Shown here: one piece after another, positions 44,452-56,508 of the stretch | Layout: the number at the start of each line of letters is the position of its first letter | Numbering within the stretch: position 1 is the first letter of the stretch | Source: Chamaecrista fasciculata | Lineage: Eukaryota > Streptophyta > Magnoliopsida > Fabales > Fabaceae | Reading direction: 5' to 3' | NCBI GenBank assembly: GCA_003254925.1 | Contig: QANZ01046028.1 | Coordinates: 61,302-125,301 of the forward strand | DNA length: 64,000 bases | The notes under the pieces: model-generated | Database searches by the model: none | What the model was told of the DNA's origin: nothing | What the model saw: only the letters and a program-made list of their open reading frames with translations | Program-made: the position numbers and the translations under genes

Positions 44452-44551
44452 TAAATAACATTCATAATTTATATATTATTTAGTAATATTATATCACAAA
44501 GGGGAGGCAGTAAGATCAAAGACTACTGCTAAACACATATCTATATCTATA

Positions 44552-44913
44552 TCTATACTATATTATATGGCTCCACCCCTTATGGTTGGTCAAAAATAGT
44601 GAATTAAAAAATTAAAACAGAAAAAAAATTCACTCACACTCTCTCCCACTCACTCTCCCCACTTCTTTAAAAAAATAAATGAATTAAAAAAATGCAAAAA
44701 ACAATTAAAAATTAAAAATGCCACCACTCTCTCCCCACTCATTCTCCCCATATGAGGTAATTTCAAATTGGTCCTAAATATTTTATAATTTCTCAAATTG
44801 GTCCCAAACTTACTCTTTTATCAATATAAAAATTTAATATAATCTTCAACTTTAAATCAATTCAAACGTTACATGCATATTGGCGTGCCCTAACGGGCAC
44901 GCCAAGCCCCTAG
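44552..44913 (+). mobile_element. Non-autonomous Helitron, copy 2
   Basis: Starts TCTATACTATATTATATGGC after an A. It ends with the perfect hairpin ggcgtgccc-taac-gggcacgcc, then aagccc-CTAG, followed by T. 362 bp, no Rep/helicase. The 5' end and 3' hairpin match copy 1 (34495-34674). Confidence 0.85.
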
Positions 44914-45394
44914 TATAATATATTATTTAGTATTTTAATAGAATCAGTTGGTTTGATCGATTTGATTGAGAATCAATTTAAAAAATGAACCGATTTGAAC
45001 TAAATTGATTCTTTATTTTTCCATCCAAACAAACCAAATTTTTAATTAATTTTAATTGGTTTGATTTGGTTTGAATCCGTAGAAATTGGATAGAATCAGT
45101 TTTGTTATCCCTAATAAATACTTTTAGAGGGGTTTCAAGAGAAAAAGAAAGTATGAAAGAAGGAAAAATAATATGGAAAAAAAAAGGCCCTTTGCAAAAC
45201 GTAAGACCCTATCTTTCTCCTCATACTTCATAAATCCATCCCAATTTCTATTGGCCCAACTCTTAAATTCGCACCACACAGAAAAAGAAATATTTAATGC
45301 ATAAAAAAATCTATGGCAATTTGCCAGTGTTGTCTAAATTCTAATGGAGTTAACCCCCTCACTGGAAAGTTGGGGGTGAAATAACTTTATTTTA

Positions 45395-45737
45395 GAGAAA
45401 ATTTATTAGTTAAAATTTAGATTGAATAATTAATCAATTCATAAATAATTGAAATAAAAATTTAGTATGTGAAATATTTTAATTATGAACTATTTAGTTC
45501 TTAGTGACATTTAGTCTATGAATTTAAATTGATTTTATATTTTTTTTAATGTCTGAATTTATATTAAATTAATATTTTTTAGTCCTTGAATTTATATTTA
45601 ATTTTTTATTTTTTCAGTCTTCAAAAATCAAATTATTGACAATTGCAATAAATCAGGAACTAAGTAATATATTTTAATTATTCATAGAATAATTAATTAA
45701 TTCAATGTAAATTCAAAAAATAAATAATAAATTTTAT
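45395..45737. repeat. Old copy of the 2382-2829 MITE family
   Basis: Starts gagaaaatttattag, ends aataataaatttt, and contains the same attgacaattgcaataaatc and tagtccttgaattt text with many changes. Possible duplication tttatttta on both sides. Confidence 0.65.
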
Positions 45738-45884
45738 TTTATTTTATTATGTTGATCTCTTATACTATCAATATATCAATATTACTCATTCCTAACAATT
45801 GATGTGTAAATGTGAGAGGTGAGTGAGTGAGTGTTATATATATGTGAATGTGGCATATGTGTGTTTTTAACTTTGGGTTTTTTT

Positions 45885-46045
45885 CACTCATCCTTGTAAC
45901 GATTTAAGTGAAGATTAATCTTATTTGGATTAAAAGCAAACAGTTAAAATTATCTCAACAATATGGACTCCAAAATTCAAACATAAGTCTCTCAACTTAA
46001 AATGCAGTTCGCTTACCACTACACCAAATATTTATTGGTTAGGTA
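45885..46045 (-). mobile_element. Decayed SINE, same family as 17269-17428
   Basis: Shares the minus-strand head (ccaataaatatttggtgtag) and tail (gattaatcttcacttaaatc against gattagtcctcccttaaacc) with the first copy. The middle is diverged and no clear target duplication remains. Confidence 0.7.
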
Positions 46046-46250
46046 TGTGTCTTACTGTCTTGTATTAGTTGCCGGTGAGTCTGTAGGAGAGTGTGTATAC
46101 GATATCACGGTGATGTGCGCGAGAGTGTTTTAATAATTATAGAATAAACCAGAATTATAATCTCCAAAGTATTCGTAATTAAAATAAAAATAAAATAACA
46201 TCACTTTTATGACCATTTATTTAAGTTTTATTTGAAAACATTATGGATAG

Positions 46251-46761
46251 TAGGGTTGCACACGACCCAAGTTTGTACCTGGCTCGATATATGAATCGAA
46301 TTCATATTTGGACCCGGTAAACCTGGAATATTACCGGGCTAGGTCAGTTCTTATTGGGTGGGGTCGAGGTAGTGGTTTTTATTTTTTAAAAAAAATTGAA
46401 GCTGCTGTGATATTTTTTAGAAATTGTTAGACCCAAATGAAATTTGCACAAACAAAAGGTCTTAAAACAAGCCAAATTAGGTTACATGATGGTGGAATGT
46501 TGGCGATGCGATGGAAGAAGATTGAGGAGATGGAGATGGAGATGGAGACGGCGGCTAGAGGAGATGGAGATGGCGACGAGAGAAGAGGAGACAAAGATGG
46601 AGAGAGGAGACGAACTCGGAGACGCAGGGCTTCGATTTGAGGAATGAGGATAAGGCTTCCCCTGCTTATTTTTTTACTTGGCCCGATCTTGCTTCAACCT
46701 TGCCCGAATTGACTGGGCCAGACCGGGTTGACCGAGTCAACTAGATTTTTGTGCAGCCCTA
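46251..46761. mobile_element. Non-autonomous hAT element with purine-rich core
   Basis: TIRs tagggttgcacacg and, inverted, tagggctgcacaaa. Flanks atggatag (46243-46250) and gtggatag (46762-46769) match at 7 of 8. The core (46500-46640) repeats ggagatgga/gacggcg and is GC-rich compared with the ends; its 67-codon frames are repeat translation. Confidence 0.8.
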
Positions 46762-46906
46762 GTGGATAGATTTCTGTTTATTTTATTTTTCTTTTTGGGA
46801 TAGTTTTCCAAGTTTCAACGTCACAAAACAAACATATTTTTCAAATAATGGACAATTTGTTTCACAAACCAAAATACACACTTCAGGCAAAAAAAAAAAA
46901 AAAAAA

Positions 46907-47540
46907 NNNNNNNNNNNNNNNNNNNNNNNNNNNNNNNNNNNNNNNNNNNNNNNNNNNNNNNNNNNNNNNNNNNNNNNNNNNNNNNNNNNNNNNNNNNNNN
47001 NNNNNNNNNNNNNNNNNNNNNNNNNNNNNNNNNNNNNNNNNNNNNNNNNNNNNNNNNNNNNNNNNNNNNNNNNNNNNNNNNNNNNNNNNNNNNNNNNNNN
47101 NNNNNNNNNNNNNNNNNNNNNNNNNNNNNNNNNNNNNNNNNNNNNNNNNNNNNNNNNNNNNNNNNNNNNNNNNNNNNNNNNNNNNNNNNNNNNNNNNNNN
47201 NNNNNNNNNNNNNNNNNNNNNNNNNNNNNNNNNNNNNNNNNNNNNNNNNNNNNNNNNNNNNNNNNNNNNNNNNNNNNNNNNNNNNNNNNNNNNNNNNNNN
47301 NNNNNNNNNNNNNNNNNNNNNNNNNNNNNNNNNNNNNNNNNNNNNNNNNNNNNNNNNNNNNNNNNNNNNNNNNNNNNNNNNNNNNNNNNNNNNNNNNNNN
47401 NNNNNNNNNNNNNNNNNNNNNNNNNNNNNNNNNNNNNNNNNNNNNNNNNNNNNNNNNNNNNNNNNNNNNNNNNNNNNNNNNNNNNNNNNNNNNNNNNNNN
47501 NNNNNNNNNNNNNNNNNNNNNNNNNNNNNNNNNNNNNNNN
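46907..47540. other. Assembly gap (634 N)
   Basis: Run of N bounded by poly-A on both sides; content unknown. The long open frames across it are artefacts. Confidence 1.
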
Positions 47541-48182
47541 AACCAAAAAAAAAAAAAAACTTAAATGATTCTCAGGCCAAAAAGGAAACTAAACAATTGT
47601 TCCTTATTTATTTCTAAACTTTATGATTATTTGAATTCTTATACTTAGTTACCTAGCCTTAAATTCATTTTATTTTTAAAATCTTTTTTGTATTAATTTT
47701 AATTTTATTTTTTTAACTAATTTTTGATTATAATTTATAATCATAAAAATAAAAAATAAAATTATAAATATGAATATATTTTTTAAATATTTTTAAAAAT
47801 AATTTTTATTATATGTAAAAATATATTATTATTATTATTATAAGTAAAATAAAAATTGAGTATTATTTATCTGTTGTTAGATCCAAACTTGTAATTTTTG
47901 TAAACAAAAACACATTTGAATTATATTTTTTAATTATTTATACCTAAACCTGAATTCAAGTCCAAAAATAAAAATTATGAGTATTTATTAAATATGAATA
48001 TTTTAGTTATCTAAATAATTATTCACCTATCTTATTCTAAGATGCCAATAATTTAATAAGAAACGTAGAAGAAAATTCAAGTTGAAGCTAAGGATGGCAT
48101 GACTTCCTTCCTAGTCTGCTTGCCTCCACGCAGACGCTACAATTTGTTAAATTATAGTGTTACGTAGACACTATTATATCTC
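47541..48182. other. AT-rich intergenic DNA
   Basis: Very AT-rich (taaaaataatttttattata). Nothing supported before the LINE target duplication at 48183. Confidence 0.5.
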
Positions 48183-48199
48183 TATAGGCTTCAATTATT
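48183..48199. repeat. LINE target-site duplication, left copy
   Basis: tataggcttcaattatt, identical to 58489-58505; the last two T are shared with the poly-A tail. Confidence 0.8.
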
Positions 48200-48269
48200 T
48201 TTTTTTTTTTTGAATTTAAGGAGAACAGACAAAAGAGAACCTTACCAGTTTAGGGGATGTGATGCCTAA

Positions 48270-51200
48270 TCACATCTTGCATATTAAGGTTGCATAAATT
48301 AAAAGAGACATAATTGAATCTATTACATAATAAATGGATATCTGAGAGGATGATGCAGTAGCGAGCATTTCGTCCGGATCACCATTAAGCAGGTTGTGAG
48401 TATGGATTCTTTGTAGACTGAGACAGACCTTGTTCATCCCTTGTTGGGAGATGGTTTCAAGCGTGTCTCGAATACTTAGAAGGATAGACATATCCACACC
48501 CAAGGAATTTCTGAGAATGAAGTGTTCCAAAAGCTCTTTGCGCGGATCTTGATAGTTGAAGACACATGTAGCAATTTTGTGGGTTTTCTTGTCTCGGATG
48601 TAATCAAAATGAAAGTCGATGTGGCCATCTCCTCTAGAGTTGGAGGTGTTCCTAGAATCAATTGTTCCCCTAGGCGTGGTAGGGGATTGATGCTGGGCAA
48701 CCATAGCCTCCATAAGGTTGATGATTTCAGCAGGTGATGTTTTGCCTTTTCCAAAAGCAACAACATTCCTTTGATGGTATATACTCCAGCAGATCCAAAA
48801 GACAAGCTCCACAAACCTGTTGCTGGGAGAGTGATCTGACCATATTTCATCATATATTTTAGTGACATTTTAGGGCATTTTATATTCATTTAGGATTCAT
48901 TTTCATGCCTTTATGTCCTTTTATGATGAAATATGATGCCTTGAGGTTTGAGGATTATTTGGACAATTTTGTGAGTAATTGAGTGGTTTTCTCGGGTTTA
49001 ATCTTTATTATTTGATTAATCCTCTTTATCTTGAGAATTCACTTAGTTTCTCGATGTTCTTGATAGGTTTTGATGAAGTCCAAAGTGTTGAAATACTTCA
49101 AGGAAGGCTTAGGGATGCTTCGAGACGAGTCAGGGACCAAACCGAGAAGAATCAAAGTTGCAGGAAAAACCGCCATGGAAACCGCCGCGGGCAAGGCCGC
49201 GACGGGTCTCTCTGGAAATCTTGCCGCGGAAACCGCCGCCGTGCATAGCCTCAGCGAGTTTGCGATAACTTATAATTATTCAGGCCCAAGCCCGATTTTG
49301 ATGATTCTGACCTAGATTTCCTTGGAATGAGCCGAAATTTACATATATGAAAGGTTTTTAGGTCATTTGGAGGCCACACACTTGCTTAGAGAGAGTTTTA
49401 CATATTCCACATCTCGGTTAGCGATTTTCATCATCTTGTGAAGCTTTTCTTGGGATCATGGCAGCCAAATCTGAAGTTGTTCATTTGTCAACCATGAGCG
49501 GCTAAACACTCATACCCGGAGGAGCATTGGAGCAAAGCATGAACTAGGGTTTCACTATTAGGGAGTTTTTCTCACACTAGAATTAGGGTTTTACATTATT
49601 GTTCTGTGTTTCTAGTTGGACCTGAGAACTATTTGTGAATTCTAATTCTTGATTAGAAACTTGGTTTTATTTGTTTAATTATATCTTGATTGTAACCCTA
49701 GAGTGGTTATAATTATAGGTATATAGCTTTGACAATGGTATTTGTTATAAAGATTGTGTTTCTTGATCTTCTTTATCATCAATTTAATGAAGGTTTTCAG
49801 TACTTGTTATGATTTATCTTGTTGGAGGTATTTTCATGATAATGTTGTTAGCCTAGGTCATTGAGTTATTAGTGACTACCTTAGGATGATTTGTGTGAGA
49901 TGCTCTGTTTATCTTTATTAGTGATGATTGTTTAATCCAATTGCTCTGTCGGGTACTCTCTCAACTCGGTTAATCGTTAATTTATTATTATTGCCTTTCA
50001 ATTCAGTCTTTCAATTAAAAACACAAAAATATTATTGCTTTATTTAATTATTATTTTAGATCATAGATAATCACTCAAAGAACAAATTTCTGTTGCTTTC
50101 ACCCGATTAGTTTAAACTTTGCACAAAAGTTTCTCGAGAGATCGACTCGGATTGCACCACTATAGTGCATTATTTTCGGTATTTTTAACCACCTAGCGAC
50201 GGGTGCGATCAGAGAGTCATTGGCCTTATGGTCATAGTTGTTGAGAAGCTGAGCTAGCCAATGGGAGATTCCGGAGACTACAACCCTTTCAATCCTTAGA
50301 CCTAGTCTTGAGCCAAACCAGACATAACGCGAGATAGGGCAATGGAGTAGAAGATGGTCAAGAGTTTCCGAGTGAGGTCAGCCAAAGAAGCAGTTACCTT
50401 GGATGTCCAATTTCCTATTTTTGAGGAGGTCACCGGTAGGCAGGCTTTGATGCAGGAGCTTCCAGCAAAAAGTCTTGACCTTAGGGGGAAGATGGAGCTT
50501 CTAGATCAGGGACCATTTAACCGTGGAAGGGACTAAATCATTAATCTTTTCATGGTTGAGACGACAGTTATAGCCTTGTTTGGCAGTGTATTGCCCGGAA
50601 GTACTACCATTCCGAATGATTTTGTCTTCAAGCCCAAATTTCGATACGGGGGTATGTAATATGTCAAGAGCATCATTCCTGGAGTACATTTGGAGGACTT
50701 TCTGTTTGTCCCAAGTACCATCTTCAGAGATGAGATCCTTGACTTTGTGGACTTCAGCAATGTGAGTAATAGGCTTGTACCAGATGTCACTAAGAATATT
50801 AATCTTTTCACCATTTCCAACTTGCCATCTCAGATCGGGCTTGATGGAGAGGAAGGCTTTATAGATGCCTTTGCAGATGGGGGAGGCATTGTTGGGGCAT
50901 TTGAAGACTTCGTGGTGGTTAGGATGGCCATACTTGGATCTCATAAAACAACTGAACAGGCTGGCTTGATCATGCAGAATTTTCCAAGCTTGTTTAGCCA
51001 GGAGAGAGTGGTTTAAGTCCAGTGTGTTTCTAATGCCCAATCCACCATATTCAAGGGGTAATCAAACAGTATGTCATCCTATTAAATGCATTTTCCGTTT
51101 GGTAGTAGTGTCACCCCAAAGAAAGTTATTGATTAACCTATCACATTTAGCAGCTTGGAGTTTTGTTAGAGACAGGTGATTGAGGTAGTAACTATAGAGA

Positions 51201-53635
51201 GAAGCAAGAGTTGACTTGATCAGTCTGATGCGCCCTGCTTTTGACAGGAGTTTACCTTTCCAGCCATCTAATCTATCAGAGATCATATCAAGAAGGCGTT
51301 GGAAGCCAGTCTGCTTATAATCTTTACCATCAAGGTAGTTACCAAGGTAGATACCAATGGTGTCAGCACTGTTGCATTTAAGAGTTTTACTTATAAGCTT
51401 AACAAATTTTCTAGGAGTATTAGGGTTGAAGCAGACTTGAGATTTGGAGTCATTCTTGGCCAGTCCTGATTGATGAGCAAAAGAAGTCAGCAGATGTTGA
51501 ATAGCTTGACAAGAATTTAAGTTGGCTTTGAAGAATACTATGTTGTCATCAGCAAAGAAGATGTGATTGACGCGTGGGCTATTTCTAGCAATTTTGATGT
51601 CAGGGGCAGCCTTAGACTCTTGGAGATTGGAGAGGTGATGGGATAGAACATTGAGGCAGAGTAAGAATAGGTAAGGGGAGAGGGGGTCTCCTTGTCTAAG
51701 CCCGCATTGAGGAGTTATAGATTTAGTGGTCAAACCATTAACCATGACTTGCACATTTACCGTACTAATGCATTGATGAATAAGTTGGATCCATTTGGCA
51801 GGGAAGTTCATCTCCTCAAGAACTTGGAGGAGAAAAGACCATGAGACTTTATCAAAAGCTTTGAAGAAGTCAACTTTCATTGCAGCCCAATAGTTCTTAC
51901 TCTTTTTTTTTTGCTTCTTCATATGATGTAAGAGTTCTCCTGTCATAATTATATTGTCTGATATTGACCTTCCTTTAAGGAAAGCATTTTGGAAGGGAGA
52001 GATTAGGGTGGGCATTAGATGTTGGAGGCGGTTGGCGAGGACCTTGGAGATGATTCTGTAGGAGACATTACATAGGCTTATTGGTCGAAAATCCTTCAAG
52101 GAGCAAGCTTGTTCATGCTTGGGGATTAAAACCATATGAGTCCTATTCAGGTCTTTCAGGAGGAAGCCTCTATTGAAGAAGGATGCAACCATATTGAAGA
52201 TGTCATCTCGGATGGTTGGCCAATGGTGTTGGAAAAAGGATGGTGGGTATCCATCGGGGCCAGGAGCTTTGTTACCTTCCATTTGAAACACAGCAATTTC
52301 AATTTCAAATTTTGTTAAAGGGTCACAGAGCTTATTGGAGTCCCTTGGAGTAAGGGAAGGGAGATGGGCTTCCTTGATGAATGCAAGGGAGGAAGCCAGG
52401 TCAGAGTTGGTGGTGACATGGGGTGTAAGAAGGATGGAGAAGAAATCCTTGGTGAGAGTGAGGAGGGAAGGGAGGTCCTGATGCCAATTTCCATTGTTAT
52501 CGAGGAGAGCATGAATTATGTTTTTACTCCTCCTGTGCTTGACCATGGCATGGAAAAACTTATTGTTTCTGTCACCATTCTTGAACCAGTTTAGTTTAGC
52601 TCTCTGAGCCCAGTGCTCTTGGTCACATTTCAGGAGGTGGGTAAGTAGCCTGCAGGTACTAAGTTCTTCCTCTCTGAGATCTTCATCAGTAATCTGATGC
52701 TGGAGAGAGAGAAGCTTTTGCTCTAGCTCCTGAATCCTACGAGATATGTTAGAGAAGTGTGTTTTGGCCCAGGATTTAAGTTGGAAGGAGAGGTTCCTGA
52801 GCTTTGTGGTCACTTTAAAGGAGGAGGAACCAGTGACGTTTGTGGCCCAGGAGTTTGGGATGAGTTGACTACAGTCAGGATGGAGAAGCCATTTGGATTC
52901 AAACTTGAAGTGCCTTCTAGCAGGTTGTTGTAAAGCGGAAGGGTCACTGAGTTGGATGAGTACAGGAGCATGATCAGAGTTAATCAGTGGGAGGATGCTA
53001 ATGCAAGCATGTGGGTGTTGAACAAGCCAAGGCATATTACAGAAGCCTCTGTCCAAAAGCTCCAGACTACATTGTCCTCTTTCCTATTATTAGTCCAGGT
53101 AAACCATCCTCCATATACTGAGAGTTTAGTGAGTCCTCTATCATGGAGAGTGTTTTTGAGTTTAGAGCAACCTCTTGAGGTATCACAGCATCTGATTTTG
53201 TCCCTTTTGGAGAGGACTTGATTGAAGTCTCCACACAACAACCAAGGATCATTGTGACAGTTGGTTTGGAGAAGATGGTCCCAGAGTATTTGTCTATCAG
53301 CCAGGTTTGGTGGACCATATACAGCAGAAAAGAAAAAAAAAATCTCCCACAGTGGGAGTGACAACACAATCAATCCAGTACGCAGAAGAGGAAATGACAT
53401 TAATAGAGACAACATTATTCCAAAGGATACACAGACCACCTTTGGAACCATTGGGATCTACTACCCAGTAATTTACAAAAAGGCCCCAGTTTAACAAGAA
53501 AGAAAGCTTACTACTAGCAAGTTTGGTTTCTTGCAGGATGACAATACAAGGATTTAACTTAAAAAGAAGAGTCTTAAGTCTATACTTTGCAGAGGCTCGT
53601 CCAAGGCCCCTACAGTTCCAAGAAAGGATCTTCAT
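48270..53635 (-). pseudogene. LINE ORF2 (endonuclease-reverse transcriptase), disrupted
   Basis: Starts MKILSWNCRGLGRA (apurinic-like endonuclease) at ATG 53635; QETK, CGDFN and SDHAPV follow. The RT domain has FRPISLCNVSYRIISKVLAN, MKVDFFKAFDKVSW, GLRQGDPLSPYLFLL and the catalytic FADD at about 51545-51556 (FADD replaces YADD, common in plant L1). The zf-RVT region lies at about 50200-50500 and the C-terminal tail at 48270-48826. Frame changes occur near 53340 (a T run on the coding strand), near 53070 and near 51070. The solo LTR at 48832-50211 splits the C-terminal part. Outside these the frame is well kept, so the decay is limited. ORF2 supplied target nicking and reverse transcription. 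Confidence 0.9.
48832..50211 (+). mobile_element. Solo LTR (probably Gypsy, Tat/Athila-like) nested in LINE ORF2
   Basis: Fossil LTR of 1380 bp with TG...CA ends (tgatctgacc ... gggtgcgatca) and a perfect 5-bp duplication, gagag, at 48827-48831 and 50212-50216. LINE ORF2 coding resumes directly on both sides. No internal region remains, so the element was reduced by LTR-LTR recombination. The lineage guess rests on length and general look only; strand inferred weakly. The 80-codon frames inside are not genes. Confidence 0.82.
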
Positions 53636-55262
53636 GGCTCCTTTGGGAGCTGATCAGGGACAGCTTCTTTTAACCCCAGGTGGCAGCTATTGAAGTTTGA
53701 GACAAGTTCATCAATCCAGCATTCTAACAAGTCCTCAGCAATGTCAGGCTCTTTGAGCTTCTTCTTGTTCCTCCGAGCCTCTATGTCATCCATCATTACT
53801 GAGTACCCAGTATTGGTGTCCTCTGCTTCACTGAGGGCTGAGTGAGGTCTCTTCTTGGAGAGGTTACCAAGGAGACCAAGCTTCAGTGGGTTTGTCCTGA
53901 CACGTTTGCAGACTTCAGCACGTAGGTCATCCGCATTGTCAAATTTTCGTTTTCTGCTGAGCTCAACTTCAATATCCATTTCAGTCCAGTTTAGAGGATT
54001 GGAACTTGGGTTTTGGGGGATGTTGATCATCCAAAAGGATCGGGAGGAGGGGTCATTATCGGATTGTTGAGACCAGATAAGCAGTTGCTCTGCTCCTGAG
54101 CGTTGGAGTGGAGGGGCAGTGGTTTCAAGTGCCATAAACTGGGAGCCATTCCAAATGACTCCAAGCTCAATCAGTCGTGGAGAGTTGGGAGTGGGATTCT
54201 AAGCATGTGCTGATGAGCTGGCTCTTGAGGTTGGGAGTTGCTTGATTCACCAATATAGAGATTGTGGTGTGTTTGAGTGGATGGCAGGTAACCTGGGGAA
54301 ATGTTATTGAGGGAAGTAGGGAAGGCAATGAACCTATCATTGGGGTAGCTTTCTGCAGCATCAGCATACACCTCCATCCATCTACCATTTGAGATACCAA
54401 TCTCATCATTGTCAAAGGGGATGAGCGAGAGAGTTTGCTCCGAGTTAAATTCCTGTTGTAATTCTGGAGACGGGAAAAGGATTGGGAGTGGGAAGATAGA
54501 GATATAAGGAGGCCTTCGATCAGTAATGTTCCAAGAAGGGGCCAGAAGTTCAGGATCTTCAGTTTCATCGTGATAGATGGTAGGATCATGGTATTTAGGA
54601 GGGAGCATTTCATGGTAGGATGTGGTGGGAGGGGCTATGTTGAGTGGTTGAGCTGGGATAGTAGGAGGGTCAACAAAGGGAGCTTGTTCGGGAATGAGAT
54701 TATTCTGCCCAAGGTTCAGACCTTAGACATTGGGGAGATCAGGTTCGAGTAACTCATCATTAGAGTCCGTCTCGATGGGCAGTCCAGCCTGCTCATCCAT
54801 AAGTTGCTCAGTTGTCGGCGAGACTCCTTGAATTTCTCCCTGTTCATCAATATACCCCATTGGGCCGAAGTCATAGTCGATGGGTGGGGCTGAAAGAGGT
54901 CTATAAGACAAGCCAGAGGGTGAGTTTATAGTCCTGATCATGGTAGATCGTCGCTCACGACTGTTGAGAAAGCGACGAGCCTCACTGACAAAATGGGTAC
55001 GTGTGAAGCTCATGCCCATTTCGGTTCCTGGTGTGCGTTGCAGTCTTTCTAGTTGTTCATTGAGAACATCAGTAATTTCCTCATCTGTCCAGGGGCAGTG
55101 TGGGTAGGAGTGTCCTATGCGCCCACAATTCCGACAAAGTTTGTAGATTCTCTCGTACCTGATGGTGATCCAGATGAAAGCACTAGTGTCAAGGGATATC
55201 GAGCCCCTAGGGGTGTTCGTTGGGCGGTTGTGAAATCCAGTTTTCACTTTCCAAGACATTGA
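53632..55262 (-). pseudogene. LINE ORF1 (RNA-binding, CCHC zinc knuckle), N-terminus replaced
   Basis: The minus-strand frame after the hAT junction reads SMSWKVKTGFHNRPTNTPRG, then ITIRYERIYKLCRNCGRIGH with a CCHC knuckle (CX2CX4HX4C) at about 55095-55140. This is the plant L1 ORF1 pattern. The DUF4283 domain that should precede it is absent. In-frame stops occur at 54723 and 54171, and the last part (54135-53632) continues in another frame with an acidic and basic tail. The ORF1 stop TGA overlaps the ORF2 ATG as ATGA (53635-53632). Confidence 0.75.
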
Positions 55263-56507
55263 TTTAGCAATTGTGAAATCATGAAACTTCCGAAAACTCC
55301 AATCCACAAACTTTAATTTGTAACGAGGATCAAGCACAACAACTATAAATATCATTATGTTGAAGTTTCCAATATCTCCCCAATATTTGTCATGTTTTTC
55401 CTTCATTTTTACAGCCATCCTTCTCAAACTTTCATCATTACTTTCCAACCAACCTTTCAATGTTTTCAAAATAAGACAATACTCATGAAAATACTTGGAA
55501 GAAGTCACAAACAAAGAACCAGATATGGCATTAGTCACATCATAAAAAACTTTCAAAAATGGAAGAAAAACCCTTGCATCCTCCCAATCTTCCTTTGTTG
55601 GTGTGCCCAGCTTTCCCTCTTTCATATGCTGAAGCACATATTGTGCATCTTGCTTCTCATACCTTGAAAATGCCTTCTCAAACTTTATAGCACTTTCAAG
55701 CATTAAAAAAGTTGAATTCCACCTTGTAGGAACATCCAATTGAACCATAGATTTGGATTGAATTTTCTACTTTTCCGCACATTCTTTAAATTTTTTCATA
55801 CGTGCAGGAGATGCACGAACAAACTTCATAGCATTTCGAATCCTAGTTATTGATTCCTTTATGTCCTTTAACCCATCAACAACAACAAGATTCAAAATAT
55901 GAGGAACACATCTAACATGTAAATATTCTCCTTGTAAAACACTCCCATTCCAGTCATTAATTTTACCCCTTAGATAGGATACAGCTTTATCATTTGAGGT
56001 AGCATTATCAACAGTAATTGTGAATACTCTCTCTATACCCCATTCTAGAAGACAAGACTCAATTGTTTCACCAATTGTTTCACCCTTGTGATTTTCTATT
56101 GGACAAAAGTTTAAAATCCTTTTATGTAATTTCCAATTGTCATCAATAAAATGTGCAGTGAGGACAATATAGCTCAAATTTTGAATTGAAGTCCAACAAT
56201 CTGTAGATAAAGAAACACTTTGATATCCTTTCAACAATGTCTCCCTTAGATTTGTCTTCTCTTTAAAATATAAATTTCAACAATCTCGAGCAACTGTAAT
56301 GCGAGACGAAAGTGGTAACAAGGGTTGTACTACATTCAAAAAATAACGAAATCCCTCTCCCTCAACATGCTTAAAAGGTAATTCATCCACAATTATCATT
56401 TTAGCCAGAGCTTGCCTACATGCATTTAGATTAAAAGTAACAGCAGTTAGATTTCCACCCTTGACCACCCCATTCTCCTTCTTTATAGGCTGAAATGATA
56501 ATGTTTT
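55262..56507 (-). pseudogene. hAT transposase fragment (RICESLEEPER-like)
   Basis: Minus-strand frame typical of plant hAT transposases: KGGNLTAVTFNLNACRQALA, IIVDELPFKHVEGEGFRYF, VSLSTDCWTSIQNLSYIVLT, TVDNATSNDKAVSYLRGK, RCVPHILNLVVVDGLK, LDVPTRWNSTFLMLESAI, and LDPRYKLKFVDWSF (DUF4413-type). Two in-frame stops (near 56277 and 55767) are the only breaks. Missing are the N-terminal BED zinc finger (beyond the N at 56508) and the C-terminal dimerisation domain (cut at about 55262). At 55262 the frame runs straight into LINE ORF1, giving an open frame from 55748 to 54723 of 341 codons that is half hAT, half LINE. I see no hAT TIR or 8-bp duplication at this junction. Confidence 0.85.
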
Positions 56508-56508
56508 N
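56508..56508. other. Single N, possible contig join
   Basis: One ambiguous base exactly between the hAT fragment and the 72-bp array. Their adjacency therefore may not be real. Confidence 0.7.

Larger units (their letters stand above)
43650..45110. repeat. Composite AT-rich region with other elements inside
   Basis: Bounded by ggggtgtgcatcaattt (43650) and the inverse-like tgttatccctaataaat (45100), with aaccgaatt/aattggttt-rich arms. It contains a Tourist MITE and a Helitron, each inserted cleanly. Outer ends are tentative. Confidence 0.45.

Noticed and set aside
46821-47564. Long open frames on both strands
   Set aside because: They run through 634 N and exist only because N cannot encode a stop.
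51074-53056. Host reverse-transcriptase gene of independent function
   Set aside because: Flanked by the endonuclease and zf-RVT parts of the same LINE ORF2, so it is the element's own RT.
54723-55748. Domesticated hAT-zinc-knuckle host gene
   Set aside because: Attractive as a 341-codon frame, but both halves are truncated transposon domains, stops lie just upstream and the whole lies within a LINE insertion.
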